From: Branchipolynoe longqiensis
Taxonomy: Eukaryota > Annelida > Polychaeta > Phyllodocida > Polynoidae
Length of the DNA stretch: 64,000 nt
Direction: 5' to 3'
Assembly (NCBI GenBank): GCA_030323885.1
Contig: JASIRB010003059.1
Coordinates: forward strand, 1-64,000
This document shows positions 49,412 to 58,226 of the stretch, piece after piece. The position numbers and the translations under genes were made by a program. Position 1 is the first letter of the stretch; each line of letters opens with the position of its first letter. Below the pieces are notes generated by a model. That model was not told where the DNA came from. It ran no database searches and saw only the letters and a program-made list of their open reading frames with translations.

Positions 49412-50826
49412 CCAGATCTCCCTGGCACAAGCGCCGAGGGTGGGGTCATCGCGCGGCCGGTCTCGAGGGCCTGGGCCGACGCCGCGTTGTCGGTGTTCAC
49501 CACCACCTCGTAGCCTCCAGGGGCATCGGGCTTGAGTGCCTGGACCGCCATGACGAGGTTCATGGCCTCGAGCTCATGGATGGTGGGGAACGCAGCACAG
49601 AACTCATCATCGTACTGATCGGCGAAGCATGCCGTCCTTGAGAAGCCCTGTGAGGCATGAGTCGCACTCAATGACCCACTGAGGGCACACGTGGGGGGGA
49701 GGAGGCAGATGCCGTTGCCGCCTGCCGCAAAGTCGCGGAACCAACGGACGTCCTTCTTGAGGTCGGGGTCGATGCCCGCGGCGCCCGCCGTGGGGGCGGC
49801 CCTGAGGATTTGGAGGATTTGCGCCATGAACCTTCTGCCAGGTAGTATACAGGTGCTTATGTGGGCCAGGTGGCCGACGAGCCGCTGCAGCGCCCTTCTG
49901 GTGAGGGCGGGCCGGTCGAGCCAGCGCTCGCACTCCTCGATCACCTCGCAGAGTTTCTGGTCGGGGATGCGTAGCACCATGGCCTCGGTGTCGCACTCGA
50001 TGCCGAGCCAGAGGAGACGCACAGTGGGCGGCCAGCACTTATCTGGCGCCAAGGAGACCCCGAGGGAGGCGCAGAGTTCCCGAATGCCGTCGAAGGCGCG
50101 CATCGCCGCGAGGAATGAGGCCTCGCAGCCGACGAAGTCATGCACATATACGGTGCTGTAGTAACTGCGCTGCGCAAGGGCCCAAACGACCGCAGCGGTG
50201 ACGCGGACGCAGGCGGCGCCCGAGGTCCTGCAGCCGAAGGGCAGCGCGATATCCAGGTAGAGCTGCCCGTCGATCGTGATGCCGAAGAGCGGGACGGAGA
50301 AGGGGTCAGCCAGGAGCTGCCGTTAGGCCTGGGAGACGTCGGCCGACCAGCAGAATGAGCCCCTGCCCTCCTGCACGACGCGGCGTCCGAGGTCAGAGGC
50401 AGAAGGCAGCTTGTAAAGGTGCGGCTGACCGAGGTACTCCTTCCTTGGGATGGTCGCATTACGCTGCGGCCCGGTGGGTAGGAAAGGTCCACGATGACGC
50501 GGCGCTTGCCCGGGGTGGACTTCGGGCGCATCATAATCGGGCTGCACTGGGCCCAGGGCGTGAGGGGGGAACCGCGAAGGGGTCATGGTGGGGTGACCCG
50601 CCATCGCGATGATTTCGATCCTGACTGCGTTAATTGCTGCCTCGTCTCTCCAGCCGTTCGGGAGCCTGCTGTCCGCTATGCGGGTGAACGCCTCCTCTGA
50701 ATAGCGTCGGACGACGGGCCAGGCTAGCGTACAATTGTCCTGGGCTACCATTTCTTTGTGGTTGGAGAGCACCGCTAGGCCGTTCGCCGGGAACGCGCGC
50801 TGGTGCTCTAGCCACTTGAGGCCCAA
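49276..50826 (-). pseudogene. Reverse transcriptase / RNase H of the GC-rich element
   Basis: RT blocks: IPRKEYLGQPHLYKLPSASD, GSFCWSADVSQA, a TAA (50323-50325) where relatives have Tyr of AYRQ, IALPFGCRTSGAA, and YVHDFVG. In the last, the catalytic YxDD has His for the first Asp. RNase H follows: ELEAMNLVMAVQAL and VVVNTDNAA. Upstream, a stretch around 50460-50534 reads correctly only in another frame (MMRPKSTPGKRRVIVDLS). The whole otherwise keeps one frame. Confidence 0.85.
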
Positions 50827-50832
50827 CGCGTA

Positions 50833-51696
50833 CTACTCCCGCGTCGCCTCCCCCTTCTTAACCGCCTTTCCCTCATCCCCCCCGCTCCACAAGGCCATAT
50901 TTATTTGAAATACCTTTCTTCCGTGCGTGGGCTTTGCCGCCGCCGCCGCGACGATGAGGCATACCGCCTCCTCGGCTGTCGAACGGGCGCCCCTCTCGTA
51001 GTCGCCGTCATCATGTTGTCGGCGGTGGGTGGCGTGCCGGCCGGGGGCGTGCACGGTGTCGGGGCGCCGGACGCGGTGCCGGGGCGGGGTGGGGGATGCG
51101 GACAACCAGGCGTTGACCAGGCTTGCGTCGGCGATTCGTCCTGGGTGGGATCCGTTGCGGCTCCTCACTGGAGCTGGCGATGGGGAGGCCGGCGAGAGCG
51201 ATTGGGCCTGGCTGTGGCATTGGTGTTCCTGCACCGGGGCCCAGGGGCGACTCGGCGGGTTGCATGGCGTTGATGGAGCCACTGCGGGCGGGTCTGGGTG
51301 GTGCATGTTGGCGGCTACTGCCGCCATCGCTGCGGTGGCTTCCGTGAGCACCTTGCTCTGCGCCGCCATCACCGCCCTCTGCTCCGCCGCCTCCCGCCTC
51401 TGGTCGGCCGCTTGCCTTTCGAGTGCGCCCCATCGCCTCTCGATGGCGTCGATGGACGCCTGCATTCTGAGGAGACCGTCGGCTTGCTTCGCCTTTGCCG
51501 TCGGCTTCCATGTGCGGGCCGACTGCCGAGGGGGAGGCGAGGGCCGGGCCGGCGGCGTGGGCGGCTGCATGGACGCGCCGCCATCTTGCGAGTTGGTTAG
51601 ATCGCTCGTGTCGACTAGTGGCGTTGCGGTCGCCTTCTTTGTGGTGCGCTTGGTGGGGCGGCCTCTAGGTGTGGCGGCCCTGCGGGTTCTTTGCAT
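50833..51696 (-). CDS. ORF1 (gag-like) of the GC-rich element
   Basis: I prefer the ATG at 51696 (MQRTRRAATPRGRPTK) over the upstream in-frame ATG at 51897, which lies in repeat A1. The protein is basic and Pro-rich at the N terminus, then a coiled coil (MQASIDAIERRWGALERQAA), then low-complexity Ala/Pro, and a C terminus with SLVNAWLSAS. There is no zinc knuckle. It stops seven bases before the pol frame. Confidence 0.6.
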   Translation of the reverse strand: MQRTRRAATPRGRPTKRTTKKATATPLVDTSDLTNSQDGGASMQPPTPPARPSPPPRQSARTWKPTAKAKQADGLLRMQASIDAIERRWGALERQAADQRREAAEQRAVMAAQSKVLTEATAAMAAVAANMHHPDPPAVAPSTPCNPPSRPWAPVQEHQCHSQAQSLSPASPSPAPVRSRNGSHPGRIADASLVNAWLSASPTPPRHRVRRPDTVHAPGRHATHRRQHDDGDYERGARSTAEEAVCLIVAAAAAKPTHGRKVFQINMALWSGGDEGKAVKKGEATRE

Positions 51697-51777
51697 CTTT
51701 ATGCGTGACGTGGGAGCCTTTTTAATCTTTTTAAAGCTTTTTGACGTGGGTGATACGTGGGCGGAGACGGGAGTGGT

Positions 51778-52042
51778 AGATAGTGTCCAAGGATCAATTG
51801 ACCTGGTCCACGTCTGTGGAGGGAGAAGGAGCACTCTGGGAGGAGGTAGGCCCAGGAGCCGACCCCCTGGAGTGTTAAAAAGAGGGTGGGCGGGCATGGT
51901 AAATCCATGCAGGAGGAGTCTGGAGCCCGAATGCGGGTCAGGCGGGGGGAGGGGAAGGAGGAGGAGGGAGCATGCGGTGCTTGGGGACGTGACCGTCTCG
52001 GGCTTCCCGCCGGATCGACCACAATTCGGAAATTATGGGCTA
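51778..52042 (-). repeat. Split direct repeat A1
   Basis: Copy of 47896-48151; ends CCACAATTCGGAAATTATGG GC on the plus strand, marking the element's 5' edge. Confidence 0.85.
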
Positions 52043-52076
52043 ATTGGTTTTGACCATTACATACCGAAAAATATGC

Positions 52077-52106
52077 TGGCCCCATTTACCATAAAACGAC
52101 CCATAT
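52077..52106 (-). repeat. 30-bp inverted repeat, right
   Basis: TGGCCCCATTTACCATAAAA then CGACCCATAT; partner of 46907-46936. Confidence 0.75.
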
Positions 52107-52371
52107 GTATAATACATTATACCACATATACATATATAAAGATAATATATAAATGCATTATACATGTTGCCCATGCTAACATGAGTAATTTGCTACACGA
52201 GGCAACAGGCAGCTTATCGCGCACCTTGATATGGGAGGTAAAAGTGACACATATTCGACGTGTTCATTGGCACGGTGATTTCGATCAGCTGTTGATAGTC
52301 ACTGCTCCCGCAGAAAATTTGTCTTCAAGTGCACAATTCTACTCAAATCGTCTCATACATCACTCTGGAAC
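52107..52371. other. Leader of the third recombinase element
   Basis: No ORF recognised; it precedes the ORF1 fragment. Confidence 0.4.
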
Positions 52372-52615
52372 ATGCCTGCTGGAAGGAAGAAGCATGGCCG
52401 TCCATCCCTTTCATGTGAAACAACTAAAAAGGGAAGGAAGATACCTTGGAAATCAGCGCAGTCTTCGTCTTGTGCGCAGGCCAACGTCCAAGAACAAATG
52501 TCAGATGATGTGGGATCGAATTGTGTGCCAATGGCCACACCCACACCTCCCGTGCTACAAGTTCCTGCACTCCAACAAGAGACGTTAAATCGGCTGAGAG
52601 AAGAAAACACACATA
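52372..52615 (+). pseudogene. Possible ORF1 start of the third recombinase element
   Basis: About 81 codons from ATG at 52372 (MPAGRKKHGRPSLS) before the sequence passes into the gypsy C LTR remnant. The basic N terminus with GRP and TKK resembles the ORF1 at 51696, and the LNRLREEN end suggests a coiled coil. It is placed 5' of an RT that resumes after gypsy C. Identity is inferred from position. Confidence 0.4.
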
Positions 52616-52656
52616 TCAGTATCCAGAAGACAAAGTGTTCAGACGTTGTACTTTCA
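52616..52656 (+). repeat. Element C 5' LTR remnant
   Basis: TCAGTATCCAGAAG then CAAAGTGTTCAGACGTTG, the same as the last 41 bp of the 3' LTR. The 5' part is gone, so the left edge is a deletion or recombination point. Confidence 0.8.
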
Positions 52657-52658
52657 TA

Positions 52659-52670
52659 TGGTGTCAGATA
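52659..52670 (+). promoter_or_regulatory. Element C primer-binding site
   Basis: TGGTGTCAGATA, two bases after the LTR; tRNA-Leu-type, as in element B. Confidence 0.75.
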
Positions 52671-52677
52671 AGGAAGA

Positions 52678-54015
52678 ATGCCGCTCGCTAATACATTGCC
52701 AGGTTTGCGGCCGCCTGGTCAGCTTGTCCTCAGCCACAATGCGAGATCGAACTGGAAAACATGGATCAGAGCATATGACATATATGCCACAGCTGCAGGT
52801 GTCATAATGAAGACAGAACGAGTGCAATGCTGCATCTTTCTTCACGTTGCTGGCGAGGAGGCGCAAAAGGTTTTCGCCAATATGGATATCACGCTCGCTG
52901 ATCAAGACAAGATCGGGCCACGCACGGAGGCATTTCGAACATATTGTGTAGGCAAATGCAGTCTTATCATCACAAGATATAAGTTTAATACGCATAATCA
53001 GGCTACAGAAAATATGTCTACGTACATCACAGCATTGAGAGACAGGGTAAAGGATTGCGAATATGGTACGGTGGAGGAGTCGCTGTTGCGCGATCGGTTA
53101 GTGGCTGGTGTGAGAAGTGTGAATTTGCTGCAAACTACTGAGTTAACTTTGGAAAAATGTGTCAGTATTTGTGAAATGAGTGAGTTCAGTTCAGATATGG
53201 TGGAGGACACCAAGTCAGACGCGGAAAGTAAGGAGATTGATTTTATAAGGAACTATGCTACTGCGTGTACCGGTGCACCGGCGGTTCGGTCATCGGTGAC
53301 GCCATCTTGGAAATTGCCATCTTGGAATGCCGCCGGCACCGATGTGGGAGAGTTCGGGATCCGCTGCCAGAACTGTGGTTATGAACACCGCCAGGGAGTC
53401 TGCCCAGCGAAAGGCAAAGCTTGCATAGCCTGCAAGAAGATCGGGCACTTCGGTAAGGTCTGCAGGAGCAGACTGAGCAGAGTCAACGAGCTTACCGTTG
53501 AAGAGCCTGACCCCCACAATGCTGAGCAAGACCCGGATCCGGCAGAGGTCAATGTGCTGGCAACGGATCTGTTTGTCGGTGCCGTGGACCGCGGTGCCGA
53601 GCAAGATGCCGAGCTGTGGCACGCGATCGTTCGGGTGAACGGTTGTCCTGTCAAGTTCAAGCTCGGCACCGGGTCGAGGTACGTCTTTGACAGAGTTGCT
53701 CCGGGGCGGCTGACGAAAACCAGGTGTTCGTTGGTGACGTTCTCGGGTCATCGGATCACTCCTGACGGGGAGGCGATGCTGGACGTCGGCGACAGAGTGC
53801 TCAAGTTCCAAGTGGTACAGAACTGTCAGCCTATTTTGGGCAAGCAGGCTTGTGTGACATTGAACCTGCTGGTGCGTGTGGATGAGGTGCACTGTGCTGT
53901 GCCGACGAACATTTCCAAGCCGATGAACAGTCCCAGCGCTCAGGGTAAGCGAATACAAAGATGTGTTTCAGGGTTTGGGGTTGATCAAAGCAAATGCTGT
54001 CATTCATGTCAATAA
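52678..54015 (+). CDS. Element C gag-protease
   Basis: From MPLANTLPGL: capsid-like region with NWKTWIRAYDIYATAAG, ERVQCCIFLHVAGEEAQKVF and CEYGTVEESLLRDRLVAGV; knuckles CQNCGYEHRQGVCPAK and CIACKKIGHFGKVC. The protease motif reads KFKLGTGSRY: the catalytic Asp found in A (LDSG) and B (LDTG) is Gly, and part of the domain is missing after it. The end shifts out of frame near 53880-53940, so the last 35 residues are unrelated; the proper continuation lies in the pol frame. Confidence 0.85.
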   Translation: MPLANTLPGLRPPGQLVLSHNARSNWKTWIRAYDIYATAAGVIMKTERVQCCIFLHVAGEEAQKVFANMDITLADQDKIGPRTEAFRTYCVGKCSLIITRYKFNTHNQATENMSTYITALRDRVKDCEYGTVEESLLRDRLVAGVRSVNLLQTTELTLEKCVSICEMSEFSSDMVEDTKSDAESKEIDFIRNYATACTGAPAVRSSVTPSWKLPSWNAAGTDVGEFGIRCQNCGYEHRQGVCPAKGKACIACKKIGHFGKVCRSRLSRVNELTVEEPDPHNAEQDPDPAEVNVLATDLFVGAVDRGAEQDAELWHAIVRVNGCPVKFKLGTGSRYVFDRVAPGRLTKTRCSLVTFSGHRITPDGEAMLDVGDRVLKFQVVQNCQPILGKQACVTLNLLVRVDEVHCAVPTNISKPMNSPSAQGKRIQRCVSGFGVDQSKCCHSCQ

Positions 54016-56575
54016 ATCTGTACAACCTGTTATTGATCCGCCTAGATGGATTCCGTTTGCCACTCAGGGTAAGGTACGTAGTGAGCTTGATCGCATGGTA
54101 GAGTTAGGCGTCATAGTTGAACAAGATGAACCTACCGAGTGGGTTAACTCCATAACTATCGTAAAAAAAACAACCAAGATAAGGGTTTGTCTGGATCCGA
54201 CTAAGTTGAACAAGGCGATAAAGAGAGGGCCTTTCCCTACCAAAACGATTGACGAAATTATTGGCAAAACGGCAGATGCGAAATATTTTTCAGTTTTGGA
54301 TGCAATGACAGGTTATTGCCAGATAGAGTTAGATGAAGAAAGTTCACGTCTGTGCACGTTCAATACTCCGTGGGGCCGGTACAGGTACACCCGCTTGCCT
54401 TTTGGCATCAAAACAGCTGGTGACATTTTTATTCAGGAAATGCACCGTGTCATGGGCGATATCCCCGGTATCGGGATAGTCACGGACGACATTTTGGTAT
54501 ATGGGTCAATGGTTGAGGAGCACAACGAGCGGCTCCGAGCTAGGTCGGTTAACCTTAAATTGAACGAAACAAAATCTTTGCTATGTAGGACTACAGTGAA
54601 GTATGTAGGTCATCAACTTACCCAGCAGGGTGTGAAGCCTGATCCAGACAGAGTGCAAGCAATAATCGACATGCCAGAGCCGTGTGACAAACAAGGCGCC
54701 CAAAGGTTCCTGGACATGGTTGGATATGTACACAAGTTTATACCCAACATGTCCGAGATAGCCAAACCACTACGCACGCTCCTGGCTAAGGACGTCGCGT
54801 GGCACTGGCAGACCGAACAGCAGGGCGCGTTTGATAAGTTGAAGGAAAAGTTAAGAACTGCTCATGTGTTGTCATATTACAATGTTAAGAAACCCATTGT
54901 TATCCAAGTAGATGCTTGTCAGTCAGGGTTAGGTGCCGTGTTGATGCAAGATGACAAGCCAATCACACTCGCATCTCGTGCGCTTAACTCAGCGCAGTGT
55001 GGCTATGCCACTATTGAAAAAGAAATGCTCGCCATATGTGTCGGATGCCAGAGGTTTCATGACTATATCTTTGGCAAGGAAGTTCAGATTCAAACGGACC
55101 ACAAGCCGTTAGTGGTGATAATGCAGAAACCAATTCATAAACTTTCGGCTAAGATGCAGAGAATGCGAATGCGGTTGCAAAATTATGATATTCAGCTATG
55201 TCATGTGAAGGGTTCGTTGATGCTTTTTGCAGAGACATTGTCCAGGGCGCATAGTGCCAAAGTAGGTCATGGTAACCTGTTCGATGACACGTTCTGCATT
55301 CCCGCAGTGGACATTCAATCGTCAAGTTTGTTGAGTAAGATTGTCAGAGAATATGAAAAGGATGTATCCATGTCCATGCTGATCTCACACATTGAAGATG
55401 GGTGGGACACTACATGCATACAGACACCGCCATGTCTGAGACAGTACATCCCACACAAACACGAGTCAACGATAGAAAATAATCTGGTCATGAAAGGCAA
55501 TCGGGTGGTGGTTCCTCCGGGTCTCTGCGGTGAAATGATTGAGGCGTTACATGAGATACACTTGGGTGTGACAAAGTCCAAGCAGCTGGCGCGGGACTGT
55601 ATGTTTTGGCCGAATATGAATAAGCAAATTGAAGATAAAGTCAGTCGGTGTGACACTTGCCAAAACAACCGGAAAAGTTTGCATAATGAACCGTTGATAA
55701 ATCACCCGATCGCCTGTCAACCGTATGAAAAAGTCGGTGCAGACTTGTTTGAGTTAAACCGTAAGAATTACCTGATAACTGTAGATTATTACACGAAATA
55801 TCCAGAGGTGACGCTGTTGGGCGATACGTCGTCTGTCACTGTTATTGAAGCATTGAAGGATAATTTTGCAAGGCATGGTATTCCTAGTCAGGTTATTTCG
55901 GACAATGGTCCGCAGTTTAAGAGCCATGAGTATATGGAATTTGCACACCACTATGGGTTTAAGGCCGTGTATCCCAGTCCACAGTACCCTCTCAGTAATG
56001 GGCAGGTGGAACGGTTTGTGCAAACAGTCAAGGACAAGTTAAAGAAGTGCGAGAAGACTGATTCAGATTTTCAGTTAGCTTTGCTGAATTATCGTAACAC
56101 TCCATTGCCCATCTTGAATGCATCTCCGGCTCAGCTGCTCATGAGCAGGAGGCTGAGAGGTAGATTGCCAATGGTAGAAGAACTTTTGGTACCCGAAACG
56201 CAAAATCCAAAGAAGGTCCAGACGGCAAAACAGCAGCAAAGTCAGAAAGCATTTCATGACAAGAAGTGTGGAAAGCCGCACAAACCTATGAAAGTCAGAG
56301 ATAAAGTAAAATACAAGAATCATGCTGGGGAATGGAAAAAAGGGGTTATTTTGGGTCAGACTGGTATTTCTGGGAGAGAATATAAAATTTTGAACGAGTC
56401 AGGTAATATGTTATATCGAAACCGAGTGCAGATTATTGGGGCGCCTTTGGGGGGGCGGCCCGAACTGGTCGGGCAAACGCAAACTAGGTCAGCATCATTG
56501 CCGAATGTAAACAGTGCGGCTAATCTAAGTAGGTCAGGTCGGCTGATTAGGCCGGCGAGCAGGTTAGACCTGTAG
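53963..56575 (+). CDS. Element C pol: reverse transcriptase, RNase H, integrase
   Basis: 870 codons. RT: TKIRVCLDPTKLN (about 70), FSVLDAMTGYCQIELDEES, LPFGIKTAGDIF, catalytic IVTDDILVYG (about 173). RNase H: QVDACQSGLG (about 315), EKEMLAICVG, QTDHKPLV (about 378), ETLSRAHSA. Integrase: HEIHLGV with CDTC (zinc binding, 529-565), ADLFEL (Asp, about 593), ISDNGPQF (Asp, about 646), NGQVERF (Glu, about 682), then MSRRLRGRLPM and a basic tail. The first Met is not the true start: A and B read gag through pol in one frame. No chromodomain. Confidence 0.95.
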   Translation: MFQGLGLIKANAVIHVNKSVQPVIDPPRWIPFATQGKVRSELDRMVELGVIVEQDEPTEWVNSITIVKKTTKIRVCLDPTKLNKAIKRGPFPTKTIDEIIGKTADAKYFSVLDAMTGYCQIELDEESSRLCTFNTPWGRYRYTRLPFGIKTAGDIFIQEMHRVMGDIPGIGIVTDDILVYGSMVEEHNERLRARSVNLKLNETKSLLCRTTVKYVGHQLTQQGVKPDPDRVQAIIDMPEPCDKQGAQRFLDMVGYVHKFIPNMSEIAKPLRTLLAKDVAWHWQTEQQGAFDKLKEKLRTAHVLSYYNVKKPIVIQVDACQSGLGAVLMQDDKPITLASRALNSAQCGYATIEKEMLAICVGCQRFHDYIFGKEVQIQTDHKPLVVIMQKPIHKLSAKMQRMRMRLQNYDIQLCHVKGSLMLFAETLSRAHSAKVGHGNLFDDTFCIPAVDIQSSSLLSKIVREYEKDVSMSMLISHIEDGWDTTCIQTPPCLRQYIPHKHESTIENNLVMKGNRVVVPPGLCGEMIEALHEIHLGVTKSKQLARDCMFWPNMNKQIEDKVSRCDTCQNNRKSLHNEPLINHPIACQPYEKVGADLFELNRKNYLITVDYYTKYPEVTLLGDTSSVTVIEALKDNFARHGIPSQVISDNGPQFKSHEYMEFAHHYGFKAVYPSPQYPLSNGQVERFVQTVKDKLKKCEKTDSDFQLALLNYRNTPLPILNASPAQLLMSRRLRGRLPMVEELLVPETQNPKKVQTAKQQQSQKAFHDKKCGKPHKPMKVRDKVKYKNHAGEWKKGVILGQTGISGREYKILNESGNMLYRNRVQIIGAPLGGRPELVGQTQTRSASLPNVNSAANLSRSGRLIRPASRLDL

Positions 56576-56849
56576 TAGCTCAGTGTAGATGGAGTGTTTA
56601 CACGTATAGCATGTGCATGTAGGATTAAGTTATATTTTCAGCTGTGTGTTTTGATATTGAATGTTTGATGGACAATTTATAATGTGAGGCATTATGGCCG
56701 GACAGTGAAGGACTTCAGTGCCATACGGCACTTGGACATTTGCAAGGACTTGTGTTTCAGTTAAGTACGCATATATGTTATTGTGCATTCGTTTGACTGT
56801 TATATGGTATGTTGATGGTTATTTTGAAACCTTTCATGTTTCAGAAATA
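56576..56849 (+). other. Element C 3' untranslated region
   Basis: No ORF. Confidence 0.6.
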
Positions 56850-56863
56850 CTTTGAGGGGGGGA
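56850..56863 (+). promoter_or_regulatory. Element C polypurine tract
   Basis: TTTGAGGGGGGGA directly before the LTR. Confidence 0.8.
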
Positions 56864-57052
56864 TGTCATATATGCGTAATAGACATATAGCTATGTGGCT
56901 AATATATGTTAACGAGATGCAGAGTTTGAGACAAAGGATTATGCTAATGAGATGACGTCATGGAAAGTTTAGCCGGCGGGTTGAGCGAGCCCTAGGCCGT
57001 GAATAAACCATTCAGTATCCAGAAGTCAAAGTGTTCAGACGTTGTACTTTCA
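56864..57052 (+). repeat. Element C 3' LTR
   Basis: TGTCATATATGCGTAATAG to TTGTACTTTCACA; a GAATAAACC poly(A)-type signal at 57000. Confidence 0.85.
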
Positions 57053-57928
57053 CACTTAGCTGCAGATTCAGACTTACGCATTAACAAATTCATCAGCAAA
57101 GAAAAGCAATTAGGTGCACTCTTAGGCCCATTTAATGTTCCCCCATTTACTCCGTGGTTTCAAATAAGCCCAATGATGACAAGGCCAAAAAAGAACTCAG
57201 AGGATAAAAGAATAATAATCGACCTTAGTTTCCCACTAGGTAAGAGTGTTAACGCCGGGATAGTGAAAGGTTTCTATCTAGGATCTCAATTTAACTTCTC
57301 CCTACCATGGGTTTCAACTCTAACAGATAGACTTACAAAAATAGGTAATGATGCATGGCTATGGGGAGCAGACCTGGCAAGAGCTTATAGACAGTTCAGG
57401 GTCTGCCCATTATCAACACCATTATTAGGCTTATCACTGAATAATACTTATTTTATAGACATCGCCCCACCATTCGGGTGTAGAACATCAGAACTAGCAT
57501 GCGCCCATACAACAAGAGCCATTGTCAGGCTCTTAAGACAGGAAGAATTCTTTAGCCTTTGCTACCTGGATGACTTCGTAGGACTAGAAAGTACTAAAGA
57601 AAAGGCAATCAAAGCATATGATTATTTCAAGCAACTGACAACAAAATTAGGCCTTACCCTAGTGGAAGAAAAGTGCACCTCATCAACCACCTCATTAACT
57701 TGGCTAGGCTTTGTAATTAACACAAGCATTATGACAGTAATGTTACCCAAACAAAAGATACAAGAAGCGCTGACAGAATGTAAGGCCTGGAAAGATAAGT
57801 CCTTGGCTTCTTGTAAGCAAATACAAAGCCTAGCGGGTAAACTACATTTAGCAAAATGCATTAAGCCAGCAACTACGTTCTCAAATAGAGTACTAGCAGC
57901 ACTTAGGGTAGCCCCTTATATGGGTTGA
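57053..57928 (+). CDS. Reverse transcriptase of the third recombinase element
   Basis: The open frame starts in the gypsy LTR (56999), but the real protein begins after it, at about LAADSDLRINKF. Blocks: PMMTRPKKNSEDKRIIIDLS, GADLARAYRQFRVCPL, IAPPFGCRTSELACAHTT and the intact catalytic YLDDFVG (about 57570), then LTWLGFVINT and QSLAGKLHLA. These match the PAT/Ngaro-type RT at 49276-50826, not gypsy. It stops at a TGA after VAPYMG, before RNase H. Confidence 0.9.
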   Translation, partial: HLAADSDLRINKFISKEKQLGALLGPFNVPPFTPWFQISPMMTRPKKNSEDKRIIIDLSFPLGKSVNAGIVKGFYLGSQFNFSLPWVSTLTDRLTKIGNDAWLWGADLARAYRQFRVCPLSTPLLGLSLNNTYFIDIAPPFGCRTSELACAHTTRAIVRLLRQEEFFSLCYLDDFVGLESTKEKAIKAYDYFKQLTTKLGLTLVEEKCTSSTTSLTWLGFVINTSIMTVMLPKQKIQEALTECKAWKDKSLASCKQIQSLAGKLHLAKCIKPATTFSNRVLAALRVAPYMG

Positions 57929-58226
57929 TATAAATACGATCCGAGTCTATTGCTTGACCTGGAATGGTTTGAGAAATTCGCACATGACTTTAACAATGTT
58001 CAACTAATCCCTCTTCTTCCAGATCTAGTTGGGTTATTGAATGCGACTCAACATTGAAAGCTGGAGGAGCCTATTCTCCTCAGGCTTTCTATTCGGTGAG
58101 GTACCCTGCCCAGGTAACTGAGCTAAACATGTCAATTACACAACTAGAAGCACTCAATCTGGTACATGCGGCTACATTTCTTCTTCCTGAGAAATCACAT
58201 GATTTCAAAGTAGTTGTAAATTCTTA
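57929..58226 (+). pseudogene. RNase H, first part, of the third recombinase element
   Basis: In a shifted frame: WVIECDSTLKAGGAY, TQLEALNLVHAATF and FKVVVNS, corresponding to ELEAMNLVMA and VVVNTDN at 49276. Cut by the LINE. Confidence 0.75.

Larger units (their letters stand above)
47806..52042 (-). mobile_element. GC-rich DIRS-like element with split direct repeats (PAT/Ngaro type)
   Basis: On the minus strand: repeat A1 (52042-51778), gag-like ORF, RT/RNase H, tyrosine recombinase, then B1 (48345-48165), A2 (48151-47896), B2 (47895-47806). A1 equals A2 and B1 equals B2 apart from a few changes. This A-genes-B-A-B layout is the split-direct-repeat structure of PAT/Ngaro-like elements. Its base composition is far more GC-rich than its surroundings. 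Pol carries a stop and several frame changes. Confidence 0.85.
52616..57052 (+). mobile_element. Ty3/gypsy retrotransposon C
   Basis: Primer-binding site at 52659, gag-protease 52678-54015, pol 53963-56575, polypurine tract, and a 189-bp 3' LTR (56864-57052). Only the last 41 bp of the 5' LTR survive. The pol frame is open throughout. It lies inside a recombinase retroelement whose RT begins immediately after the 3' LTR. Confidence 0.9.

Noticed and set aside
51029..52588. 519-codon plus-strand frame
   Set aside because: It is antisense to ORF1 and repeat A1 of the GC-rich element; the GC-rich sequence keeps several frames open.
53880..54015. Programmed gag-pol frameshift in gypsy C
   Set aside because: A and B read this junction in one frame and no clear slippery heptamer was seen.
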